A DNA stretch of 19,143 nucleotides from an uncultured Prevotella sp. GTDB lineage: Bacteria > Bacteroidota > Bacteroidia > Bacteroidales > Bacteroidaceae. The notes beneath the pieces are model-generated. The model saw only the letters and a program-made list of their open reading frames with translations. It ran no database searches and was not told the origin of the DNA. Shown here one piece after another: positions 1 to 6,801 of the stretch (positions are counted from its first letter, which is position 1; each line of letters opens with the position of its first letter). Position numbers and translations under genes: made by a program. The stretch lies in NCBI GenBank assembly GCA_902477645.1, contig CABSIA010000042.1, forward strand, positions 1-19,143, written 5' to 3'.

Positions 1-18
1 TTTTTTATTCTGTAGCTA

Positions 19-198
19 GAGGGTGTATCAAAATTCAATTTTAGTTCAGATAAACCTTTGATTTGAAACTTGAACATCCATAAAGGCAAAAAAGAGTCGT
101 ATCATTACTCAAAACAGAGTTTGATACGACTCTTTTTAGAATCTATAGTTACAATCTGTAACTTTTCAGAGCGGTCATTTTAATTTTGATACACCCTC
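19..198. mobile_element. MITE-like element with 17-bp terminal inverted repeats
   Basis: GAGGGTGTATCAAAATT at 19-35 is repeated as its exact reverse complement at 182-198. The 180-bp span has no coding capacity. Its centre (89-137) is a 16-bp perfect stem (AAAAAGAGTCGTATCA at 89-104, complement at 122-137) around a 17-nt loop. Perfect terminal inverted repeats around a short non-coding body are the structure of a non-autonomous element. No convincing target-site duplication is visible at the edges (TAGCTA on the left, TTTATA on the right), so the exact boundaries and the parent transposase family are unknown. Ends of the GGGTGTATCAAAA type resemble Bacteroidetes insertion-sequence ends from memory only. 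Confidence 0.55.
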
Positions 199-246
199 TT
201 TATATATATAAAAGAGCATTTATTTATTTTTCACCAGAGACACTGA

Positions 247-303
247 GGCTCACCCTGTAATTTATGTGTTCCTCCCTATATTTATCGGGTGAGCCGTTTT
301 TTT
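247..303 (+). terminator. Terminator-like hairpin with T tract
   Basis: GGCTCACCC (247-255) pairs perfectly with GGGTGAGCC (287-295) around a 31-nt loop and is followed by G and a run of seven T, as in intrinsic termination on the + strand. No + strand gene lies before it in the window. It may end a transcript entering from the left, or insulate the next promoter from the element at 19-198. The long loop lowers confidence. Confidence 0.5.
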
Positions 304-314
304 CTTTTTATGCA

Positions 315-345
315 ATTTGAATTATGCGATTTGCATAATTCAAAT
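315..345. promoter_or_regulatory. Perfect 13-bp inverted repeat, candidate operator
   Basis: ATTTGAATTATGC (315-327) and its exact complement GCATAATTCAAAT (333-345) are separated by 5 nt. The repeat covers the likely -33 element of the promoter for the ATPase gene at 379. A perfect palindrome over a promoter is the usual form of a dimeric repressor site. No T tract follows, so a terminator role is unlikely. The binding protein is unknown. Confidence 0.55.
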
Positions 346-361
346 AAAATAATTATATTTG
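330..361 (+). promoter_or_regulatory. Bacteroidetes-type promoter of the AAA ATPase gene
   Basis: TTTG at 330-333, 20 nt of spacer, then TATATTTG at 354-361 match the Bacteroidetes primary promoter (TTTG and TAnnTTTG). Transcription would start near 366-370, only about 10 nt before the ATG at 379, so the mRNA leader is very short. Confidence 0.65.
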
Positions 362-378
362 CAGCAAATTAAGTTCTT

Positions 379-1530
379 ATGGCAAAAACTATAAATCCAT
401 TCATTGTAACAGGAAAGATAGCTCCAGAATACTTCTGCGACCGTGTACATGAGTCCGAGAGACTGATAAAGTCGATAACCAACGGCAATAATCTGGTTAT
501 TATATCACCACGCCGTATGGGAAAGACCGGTCTTATTCAATTTTGCTATGATAAGGCAGAGATTAGCGAGAATTATTATACCTTTTTTATAGACATTCTG
601 CATACGTCAAGCCTTCGTGAGCTTACCTATCTGCTTGGCAGAAAAATCTACGAGACCCTACAGCCACGCAGCAGAAAAATGGCAACTCTTTTTGTCCAGA
701 CCTTAAAGTCTATAAGTGGAAAGTTTGGGTTTGATCTGACAACAAACCTCCCTACATTCAATATAGAGTTAGGAGATATTGAAATTCCCGAATACACACT
801 TGATGAGATTTTCCAATATCTATCGCATGCTGACAAACCTTGCATTGTGGCTATTGATGAGTTTCAGCAAATTGCCAAATATCCAGAGAAAAACATGGAG
901 GCTTTGTTACGGACTTATATTCAGAAGTCTGAAAACAGCAACTTTATATTTGCAGGCAGTGAACGCCGCATGATGCAGGAAATGTTTACCTCAGCAGCCC
1001 GCCCTTTCTATAATAGTGCAGACATCTTGGAGCTAAAAGCGATTGCACCTGAGATTTATATTCCTTTTGTTGTAGACCATTTCGAAAAGCGTAACCGTAA
1101 GATTGATGCAGCTGATGTGGAAAGGGCTTATAATCTTTTTCAAGGTCATACTTATTATATACAAAAAACTTTCAATGAGTCTTTTGCTGATACTTCAGAA
1201 TGGGAAAAATGTACTCTGGATATTATACGGGATGCCATAGAAAATATGATAGCGTCTAATGACACTATATTTCGGGAAATATTGTCTAATGTTCCAGAAA
1301 AGCAAAAAGGGCTGCTGTATGCAATAGCAAAAGAAGGAGAGGCTGGCGGCATAACTTCGGCTAAATTTATCAAAAGCCATAGTTTGTCATCTGCAAGCTC
1401 TGTGCAGTCGGCAGCGAAGAAACTACTTGAAAGAGATATTATCACAGAGATTAAAAAGTCTTACTCTTTGACAGACAGGTTGTTTTCGTTGTGGATAAAT
1501 AAAATATACGGTTCAGATTTTAAATTATAG
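379..1530 (+). CDS. AAA/STAND-type P-loop ATPase
   Basis: A 383-residue cytoplasmic ATPase resembling the ATPase_2 (archaeal-type AAA/STAND) proteins common in Bacteroidetes. Visible are a P-loop SPRRMGKTGL at about residues 43-52, a Walker B strand IVAIDEF at about 156-162, and a sensor-like strand FIFAGSERR at about 190-197. The C-terminal part (about 304-372) has the look of a winged helix, ending in YSLTDRLFSLW. There is no signal peptide or membrane segment. The P-loop starts with S instead of the usual G/A, as is frequent in this group. The start is set by the promoter 18 nt upstream. Substrate and role are unknown; relatives have been suggested to act in stress or defence, but nothing here decides that. 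The gene stands alone between its own promoter and the next gene's. Confidence 0.75.
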   Translation: MAKTINPFIVTGKIAPEYFCDRVHESERLIKSITNGNNLVIISPRRMGKTGLIQFCYDKAEISENYYTFFIDILHTSSLRELTYLLGRKIYETLQPRSRKMATLFVQTLKSISGKFGFDLTTNLPTFNIELGDIEIPEYTLDEIFQYLSHADKPCIVAIDEFQQIAKYPEKNMEALLRTYIQKSENSNFIFAGSERRMMQEMFTSAARPFYNSADILELKAIAPEIYIPFVVDHFEKRNRKIDAADVERAYNLFQGHTYYIQKTFNESFADTSEWEKCTLDIIRDAIENMIASNDTIFREILSNVPEKQKGLLYAIAKEGEAGGITSAKFIKSHSLSSASSVQSAAKKLLERDIITEIKKSYSLTDRLFSLWINKIYGSDFKL

Positions 1531-1610
1531 GCATCATTCCGAAGAGTGAATTGTCGATAATGTCATGTTTGATGCCTTTATTGTGTTATGGCGTTTTAAA
1601 GAATAATTGC

Positions 1611-1618
1611 TACCTTTG
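1611..1618 (+). promoter_or_regulatory. Promoter -7 box of the glycoside hydrolase-like gene
   Basis: TACCTTTG matches TAnnTTTG. No good -33 TTTG sits at the right distance, so the promoter is weak or partial. It lies 25 nt before the ATG at 1644 and inside any longer reading frame from 1551, which supports 1644 as the true start. Confidence 0.5.
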
Positions 1619-1643
1619 TCCGCAGAAACTAAATCAAAAAACA

Positions 1644-3278
1644 ATGATAAGAAAAAAACTTTTTGTTATTTCGTGTATGCTTATTGCAGTATTGGCAATG
1701 CAGGCACAGGTTACGGAACGCCAACGCCCCGAGGCGTGGCAACATCTTATTAAAGGTGGCAGGTTTGCCGACCGATTTGAGGCAATGCCCGAAGGTAAGC
1801 TGGGCAGTGGCAACTGGGGCTGTAAGGATGTACAGCCACGATTTGTAGACAATGGCATAGAACGTGCGGATATTTCTTTTTGGGGAGGCAATATACTGAA
1901 AGGTGACGACGGGCTGTATCATCTTTTTGTCTGTGGATGGAAAGAGAACTCACCACGGGGCCACATGTTCTGGTCGAAGTCAACGGTATTCAACACCGTT
2001 TCTGAAAATCCTTGGGGACCTTTCAGAATAGTAAACTCAATAGGTAAGGGACACAACCCGGAGGCGTTCCGTCTGCCCGACGGCAGATATGTGGTATATG
2101 TCATAGACGGATACTACATTGCCGACAGTATGGAGGGGCCTTGGCTCTATGGAACTTTCAGTTTCGACTCACGAGACCGTAAAATCATAGAAGGGCTTTC
2201 TAATCTTACTTTTGCCTCGCGTCAGGACAGCTCAAAGATTATGGTTTGCCGTGGCGGTGGGGTATGGATCAGCCGTGACGGACTGTCAACTTATCAGCAG
2301 CTCACCGACAAGCGCGTTTATCCAGATGTTGAGGGACGTTTCGAAGACCCGGTGATATGGAAAGATGAGTTGCAATATCATCTTATCGTAAACGACTGGC
2401 TTGGGCGTGTGGCTTTCTACGAGCGCTCGCTCGACGGACTGCATTGGGTAGTTGAGGATGGCGAGGCTTACGTCCCGGGAATATCGCGCCATGCCGATGG
2501 AATGGTAGAAAATTGGTTCAAATACGAGCGGGCAAAAGTTCTGCAGGATGAATATGGCCGTGTGGTTCAGATGAACTTTGCTGTTATCGACACCATAAAA
2601 TGGGAAGACCTGCCAAACGACAGTCACAGCTCGAAGAATATCTGTATTCCGATGAACAAGGGGCTGCGCATGGAGGTGCGGAACCAGACTCCTATCGGGC
2701 CGAAGACAAAGGTCATCGAGCTTCTGATAAAAGGAGAGAAGGATATGCAGCCATTGACAAATCTCGATATAGCATCGTTGCGTTTCGGTACTCATAGCGA
2801 GGTTAATTATGGCAGAGGCGCAAAGGCTGTGAAGGCGAAAACTGTGGGCGATGACCTGTTGGTGACATTCAAGGCTAAGGACAGTGGCATTACTGAGGCT
2901 GAGTTTGCTCCAAAACTCATAGGAAAGTATAAGGACGGACAAGTGGCTTTCGGCTATGCCAAGTTGCCTTATCAGAACTATAAACCTGCCATTTTATCGG
3001 CACGTTTGCCTGTAGCTGCCGACAATGGCGTTGAAATAGAAGTTGAGAACTTCGGCCTCTCCGCATCAGAAGACTGCGAAGTCGCTTTACTTGTAAACGG
3101 TCAGCGGTTAGGCTCTTCATCTCTGAAATCTCTACAGCCATACGAAGCAACAAAAATTCAGGTCTCAGTGCCAGCTTTTGAACTTGGAGATAAGGATATA
3201 GTTGAGGTCGTTTTTGAAAGAAACGGCAACGAATTTGATAGGAACAGGTTTGTGAAATTGAATAAGGAAAAGAAATAA
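1644..3278 (+). CDS. Secreted GH43/GH117-like five-bladed beta-propeller protein
   Basis: A 544-residue secreted protein, probably a glycoside hydrolase acting in the periplasm or at the cell surface on an unidentified glycan. The signal peptide begins MIRKKLFVIS, has a hydrophobic core to about residue 19 and a likely signal peptidase I cut after MQA (residue 21). Propeller-type repeats fill about 60-330: WGGNILKGDDGLYHLFVCGW, GHNPEAFRLPDGRYVVYVID, LSNLTFASRQ, VEGRFEDPVIWKDELQYHLI and NFAVIDT. The DP in FEDPVIW and the NPE motif resemble acidic positions of GH43-like folds, but I cannot assign catalytic residues. Residues about 350-540 look like an Ig-like or CARDB-like beta-sandwich. The start at ATG 1644 gives a proper signal peptide; the upstream in-frame ATG at 1551 would precede the promoter. 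There is no SusC/SusD pair or sulfatase beside it, so no substrate can be read from context. Confidence 0.7.
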   Translation: MIRKKLFVISCMLIAVLAMQAQVTERQRPEAWQHLIKGGRFADRFEAMPEGKLGSGNWGCKDVQPRFVDNGIERADISFWGGNILKGDDGLYHLFVCGWKENSPRGHMFWSKSTVFNTVSENPWGPFRIVNSIGKGHNPEAFRLPDGRYVVYVIDGYYIADSMEGPWLYGTFSFDSRDRKIIEGLSNLTFASRQDSSKIMVCRGGGVWISRDGLSTYQQLTDKRVYPDVEGRFEDPVIWKDELQYHLIVNDWLGRVAFYERSLDGLHWVVEDGEAYVPGISRHADGMVENWFKYERAKVLQDEYGRVVQMNFAVIDTIKWEDLPNDSHSSKNICIPMNKGLRMEVRNQTPIGPKTKVIELLIKGEKDMQPLTNLDIASLRFGTHSEVNYGRGAKAVKAKTVGDDLLVTFKAKDSGITEAEFAPKLIGKYKDGQVAFGYAKLPYQNYKPAILSARLPVAADNGVEIEVENFGLSASEDCEVALLVNGQRLGSSSLKSLQPYEATKIQVSVPAFELGDKDIVEVVFERNGNEFDRNRFVKLNKEKK

Positions 3279-3292
3279 GATATTCGGTCACA

Positions 3293-3395
3293 GGGAGAGC
3301 AGATTTTTAACCTGCCTTTATTTATAGAAATATCTATATTTGAAAAATATTTCTTCTATATATGGGCAGGTTGGGAGTCTGCCCTCCCAGTTTTT
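3293..3395 (+). terminator. Long hairpin terminator after the hydrolase gene
   Basis: The left arm 3293-3316 (GGGAGAGCAG ... AACCTGCC) pairs with 3365-3388 (GGCAGGTT ... CTGCCCTCCC) with a few internal mismatches. An inner AT-rich stem (3326-3333 with 3347-3354) fills the loop. AG and five T follow. It lies 14 nt after the stop codon. Confidence 0.65.
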
Positions 3396-3513
3396 ACTCT
3401 ACTGTTCGGGGCTCTTATAGGTGATAATATTATTTACAGGAAAAGTTTGAAGTATAATTAAAACTTTTTTGTGTGTTGCATGTGCAAAGAGTAGGAGAAG
3501 ATAACAGAATGTT
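3396..3513. other. Gene-free spacer, no feature seen
   Basis: Between the two terminators of convergent genes. It holds only a weak AT-rich inverted repeat around 3442-3470 (AAAAGTTT and AAACTTTT). No promoter, open frame or RNA gene is visible. Confidence 0.5.
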
Positions 3514-3602
3514 AAAAACACGGCAGGGCGTATAAGCCGATACGTCTTGCCGTGTTGCCGTTTTCGACAGGCCGTGTAACCCGATATGCCCTGCCGTGTT
3601 TT
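3514..3602 (-). terminator. murF terminator with a repeated, alternative hairpin arm
   Basis: On the minus strand, AACACGGCAAGACGTA (complement of 3541-3556) pairs fully, with two G-U pairs, with the complement of 3517-3532, and five T follow (3518-3514). This is an intrinsic terminator about 60 nt after the murF stop. A second copy of the 3541-side arm (3577-3600, 20 of 24 bases identical to 3533-3556) can instead pair with the same left arm: 3515-3529 is perfectly complementary to 3588-3602. Two mutually exclusive hairpins are therefore possible. Confidence 0.65.
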
Positions 3603-3612
3603 GTTCTCTCTT

Positions 3613-4920
3613 TTACAGCAATTCCGGAAGTTGGAAGAGCTTTATTCCGTTGCTGCCTTTTATCAGGATTGTGCAGCCATGCGGCATGTCGGTACTGATG
3701 GCGTTTTTTACCTCCCCAACGTCGTTGAACTTTCTGAAATCGCAGTCGGTTTTTGCAAACTCGCTGCCTACGAGCCATACATTCTCTATGTCGGAATTAG
3801 CGATGAAATCGACGATTTTCTGATGCTCCTCCCCGCTCACGTCGCCAAGCTCACGCATGTCGCCAAGTATCGCCATTTTGTTTTTGGCACTCATAAATGA
3901 GAAGTTCTGCAACGCCGCCATCATGCTCGAAGGGTTTGCGTTGTATGCGTCTACGATGAGCTTGTTGTGTGCGGTTTCTACAAACTGCGAGCGGTTGTTG
4001 GTTGGGATATAGTTTTCTAATGCGTTGCAGATGTCGTCTGTACTTACTCCGAATTCAAGCCCGATTGTTATGGCGGCAAGCATGTTGTCGATGTTGTATG
4101 CTCCTATCAGGTGTGAGGCTACGGTGCGTGGCCCGCTGCCGTTTGTCTCGAAACAGAAAGTAAGGAATGGCGCACATTCTCTTACCTCTCCCTTAACCAT
4201 AACAGAGTCCGCTTTTTGTCCGTATGTGACAATATGCGTAATACCCCTTTCGGCAGCCATCTTGCATAGATATTCGTTGTCGGCATTCAGGAAAATCTTT
4301 CCGCCATGCTGTTTCATAAAGTCGTAAAGCTCGCCCTTGGTCTGCATCACCCCTTCAAACGAGCCGAACCCCTGCAGATGTGCGCACCCTACATTTGTAA
4401 TCATTCCACATGTAGGCTCGGCGTAGGTTATGAGTTTCTCGATATCGCCGGGGTGACTTGCTCCCATCTCCACCACGGCTATGTCGTGCTGGCTGTTGAG
4501 AGTGAGCAGCGTTTTCGGCACACCCACATCGTTGTTGAAGTTGCCCTGAGTGTACATCACGTTGTATTTCGCCGATAAAACCGCAGCGATTAGCTCCTTG
4601 GTAGTTGTTTTTCCGTTGGTTCCCGTAATGCCAATGACCGGGATGTTGAAATGGCGGCGGTGCTCACGTGCCATTTCCTTGAAGCATGTCAATACGTCGT
4701 CGACGATGATGAAACGCCCGTCGCCCTCGATGGCATATTCTGCCTCGTCAACAACGGCGTATGAGCAGCCTTTGTCGAGAGCAGCCTTTGCAAATCTGTT
4801 TCCGTCAAACGATTCGCCCTTAAGGGCAAAGAAAATTGAGCCGGCAGGGCAGTTGCGCGAGTCGGTTGTGGCCTGCATGCCATTTTGCAGATATAGGTCG
4901 TATAGCTGTGCTATGTCCAT
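3613..4920 (-). CDS. murF: UDP-N-acetylmuramoyl-tripeptide--D-alanyl-D-alanine ligase MurF
   Basis: A 435-residue cytoplasmic Mur ligase that adds D-Ala-D-Ala to the UDP-MurNAc-tripeptide, the last cytoplasmic step of peptidoglycan precursor synthesis. The N-terminal UDP-substrate domain shows DSRNCPAGSIFFALKGE (about 20-36). The ATP-binding loop is GITGTNGKTTTKEL (about 97-110), followed by QGNFNNDVGVPKTLL, the metal-site strand VVEMGAS (about 149-155), and ITNVGCAHLQGFGS (about 174-187). The C-terminal domain shows VDAYNANPSSM. The length is normal for MurF. It is not in a mur cluster; it stands alone and divergent from folP. The start at 4920 follows a -7 box by about 30 nt and gives the standard N terminus. 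Confidence 0.95.
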   Translation of the reverse strand: MDIAQLYDLYLQNGMQATTDSRNCPAGSIFFALKGESFDGNRFAKAALDKGCSYAVVDEAEYAIEGDGRFIIVDDVLTCFKEMAREHRRHFNIPVIGITGTNGKTTTKELIAAVLSAKYNVMYTQGNFNNDVGVPKTLLTLNSQHDIAVVEMGASHPGDIEKLITYAEPTCGMITNVGCAHLQGFGSFEGVMQTKGELYDFMKQHGGKIFLNADNEYLCKMAAERGITHIVTYGQKADSVMVKGEVRECAPFLTFCFETNGSGPRTVASHLIGAYNIDNMLAAITIGLEFGVSTDDICNALENYIPTNNRSQFVETAHNKLIVDAYNANPSSMMAALQNFSFMSAKNKMAILGDMRELGDVSGEEHQKIVDFIANSDIENVWLVGSEFAKTDCDFRKFNDVGEVKNAISTDMPHGCTILIKGSNGIKLFQLPELL

Positions 4921-4951
4921 GATAATGTATGAAGTTATATTTATGACGATG

Positions 4952-4959
4952 CAAAATTA
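4952..4959 (-). promoter_or_regulatory. Promoter -7 box of murF
   Basis: Read on the minus strand, 4959-4952 is TAATTTTG (TAnnTTTG), giving a leader of roughly 25 nt to the murF ATG. No clear -33 TTTG is visible at the expected distance. Confidence 0.5.
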
Positions 4960-5010
4960 TATAAAAATGGCGAGATTATGTTGCCGCATGTGGTAAAAAC
5001 TTTGAAAACA

Positions 5011-5042
5011 TTGTTTTCTTTCACGGAAATTTCATAATTTTG
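5011..5042 (+). promoter_or_regulatory. Promoter of the folP-cdaA operon
   Basis: TTG at 5011-5013, a 21-nt spacer and TAATTTTG at 5035-5042 match the Bacteroidetes promoter. The -7 box ends only 6 nt before the folP ATG (5049), so the message would start at or within a few bases of the start codon. Confidence 0.6.
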
Positions 5043-5048
5043 CAGAAT

Positions 5049-5885
5049 ATGAATAAACCTGTTGATTATACAATAAACGTCAGGGGCAGTCTCGTAGATT
5101 TGTCTGTGCCCCGTGTGATGGGCATCCTGAACGTAACTCCCGACTCTTTTTATAGCGGAAGCCGAAAGCAGACTGAGCGTGAGATAGCCGAGCGTGCAAA
5201 CGCAATAATTGAGGAAGGCGGCACATTTATAGATGTCGGAGCCTTCTCCACACGCCCCGGCGCCTTCGAGGTAGATGCCGAAGAGGAGATGCGAAGACTG
5301 AAATGGGCATTGGAGATAGTTCGCAGGGAACAGCCCGATGCGCCGGTCTCGGTTGATACTTACCGTCCGGTTGTCGCAAGGCGGTGCATAGAAGAATGGG
5401 GAGCCGACATAATAAATGACGTGTCGGAGGGGGGATTGACAGGCATTGTGAACACTCCAATCCACGAGGCCGGCAGCATGTTTGAGCTGGTGGGCGAATT
5501 GAAGGTTCCATACATATTGATGTCGGTGAAATCGTGCATTTCTGATATGCTGATGGCATTTGCAGCAGAGGTTCAGCAACTTCGTGATTATGGTGCCAAA
5601 GATATAATCCTCGACCCGGGCTACGGGTTTGGCAAGACTCTTGAGCAAAACTACCAGATATTGTCGGAAGCCGAAAAACTCCTTGTGCTCAACCTTCCTG
5701 TGCTTGCCGGCATATCACGGAAATCAATGATATACAAGCTTACAGGAGGCAGTCCCGGGACATCGTTGCCTGGCACTGTTGCCTTAAATACAATATCCTT
5801 GACAAAGGGAGCCGGCATATTGCGGGTTCACGATGTCAAAGAGGCAGTTGAGACCATAGCTGTAGTAGACGCATTGAATAAATAA
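5049..5885 (+). CDS. folP: Dihydropteroate synthase FolP
   Basis: A 278-residue TIM-barrel enzyme joining p-aminobenzoate to dihydropterin pyrophosphate in folate synthesis; the target of sulfonamides. Motifs in order: VMGILNVTPDSF (about 23-34), IDVGAFSTRPGA (about 61-72, the loop with STRPG), PVSVDTYRPVVARR (about 99-112), ADIINDVS (about 119-126), DIILDPGYGFGKT (about 185-197), LPVLAGISRKSM (about 216-227) and GILRVHDV (about 256-263, with the R and H that bind pyrophosphate). The stretch after VPYILM reads SVKSCISDM instead of the usual HMKG-containing loop, so one active-site segment is atypical and shortened. I chose ATG 5049; the in-frame TTG at 5040 overlaps the -7 box. It is followed 8 nt later by cdaA, clearly one operon. 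Confidence 0.93.
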   Translation: MNKPVDYTINVRGSLVDLSVPRVMGILNVTPDSFYSGSRKQTEREIAERANAIIEEGGTFIDVGAFSTRPGAFEVDAEEEMRRLKWALEIVRREQPDAPVSVDTYRPVVARRCIEEWGADIINDVSEGGLTGIVNTPIHEAGSMFELVGELKVPYILMSVKSCISDMLMAFAAEVQQLRDYGAKDIILDPGYGFGKTLEQNYQILSEAEKLLVLNLPVLAGISRKSMIYKLTGGSPGTSLPGTVALNTISLTKGAGILRVHDVKEAVETIAVVDALNK

Positions 5886-5893
5886 GTATAAAA

Positions 5894-6667
5894 ATGTTTT
5901 TCGATTTTGGAGTAAAAGACATCATAGACATAGTGCTTGTGGCACTGATGCTCTATTATATATATAGGCTGATGAAGGAGAGCCGTTCGCTGAACGTCTT
6001 CATCGGTATAATAGTGTTTGTCGTAGTCTGGCTTTTTGTCAGCCAGGTAATAGAGATGCGTCTGCTTGGCAGCATAATGGACAAGCTGGTGTCGGTGGGA
6101 GTCATAGGCCTTATAGTGCTGTTTCAGGAAGAGATACGAAAATTTCTTTATTCTCTCGGAACCCATCAGCGCATGAAGAGTGTGTTCAAACTGTTTTCGG
6201 GTAAACATGGCACAGAGATTGAGGAGGACAAGGAGACCATTATGCCGATAGTTATGGCATGTATGGACATGTCGAAGGGCAAGGTCGGAGCGCTGATAGT
6301 TGTGGAGCGTGCCATACCGCTTGATGATATCACGACTACAGGCGACATTATAGACGCCCGGATAAACCAGCGTCTCATAGAGAACATATTCTTCAAGAAC
6401 TCACCGCTCCACGACGGGGCGATGATTATATCGAGAAAGCGCATAAAGGCGGCAGGCTGTATTTTGCCCGTGTCCCACAGTCTCGACATACCGAAAGATC
6501 TTGGACTTCGCCACCGTGCCGCTCTTGGCATATCGCAAGACTCCGATGCCATTGCGGTCGTTGTCAGCGAGGAGACCGGGCGCATAGGCGTGGCCATAAA
6601 AGGGGAGTTCCGCCTGCGCCTGTCGGCAGAGGAACTGGAGAGTGTGCTTGCAAGGGAAATGGCATAA
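5894..6667 (+). CDS. cdaA: Membrane diadenylate cyclase CdaA/DacA (c-di-AMP synthase)
   Basis: A 257-residue membrane enzyme that makes c-di-AMP from two ATP. Three N-terminal hydrophobic helices are visible at about 10-25, 35-52 and 65-79, followed by the DAC domain with VGALIVVERAIPL (about 131-143), the catalytic SPLHDGAMII (DGA at 174-176), GLRHRAALG (RHR at 206-208) and VVSEETG (about 223-229). All hallmark residues are present, so it should be active. c-di-AMP commonly controls potassium and osmotic balance and cell-wall turgor. It lies 8 nt after folP and shares its promoter; this pairing is, to my knowledge, common in Bacteroidetes. There is no CdaR or GlmM partner next to it, unlike the Firmicutes operon. 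Confidence 0.93.
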   Translation: MFFDFGVKDIIDIVLVALMLYYIYRLMKESRSLNVFIGIIVFVVVWLFVSQVIEMRLLGSIMDKLVSVGVIGLIVLFQEEIRKFLYSLGTHQRMKSVFKLFSGKHGTEIEEDKETIMPIVMACMDMSKGKVGALIVVERAIPLDDITTTGDIIDARINQRLIENIFFKNSPLHDGAMIISRKRIKAAGCILPVSHSLDIPKDLGLRHRAALGISQDSDAIAVVVSEETGRIGVAIKGEFRLRLSAEELESVLAREMA

Positions 6668-6691
6668 GGAGACAAAAAGATAGTCTTTAGT

Positions 6692-6722
6692 TTTGCTGTT
6701 CAGCGATTTTGCCGTATCTTTG
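6692..6722 (+). promoter_or_regulatory. Promoter of pta-ackA
   Basis: TTTG at 6692-6695, a 19-nt spacer and TATCTTTG at 6715-6722 form a full consensus Bacteroidetes promoter. The leader to the pta ATG is about 75 nt, A/T-rich, with no Shine-Dalgarno sequence. Confidence 0.8.
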
Positions 6723-6801
6723 CACTGCTGATAGCTTTATCAGAACAAACACAGGATATAGTCTATTTCAAACAACAAATCATATTAATTAAATACAAAC
6801 T

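Noticed and set aside
1530..1580. Possible terminator after the AAA ATPase gene (GGCATCA ... TGATGCC)
   Set aside because: Only a 7-bp stem with a 33-nt loop and a weak T tract; too poor to call.
1551..1643. Upstream in-frame start for the propeller protein
   Set aside because: It would add 31 residues before a complete signal peptide and overlaps the -7 box.
2286..2942. 218-residue open frame on the minus strand
   Set aside because: Antisense to the propeller protein gene, with no promoter, no known motif and a composition typical of a shadow frame.
5040..5048. TTG start for folP
   Set aside because: It lies inside the -7 box; ATG 5049 gives the normal FolP N terminus.
4941..5648. 235-residue open frame on the minus strand
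   Set aside because: Antisense to folP, which has all its motifs; no independent support.
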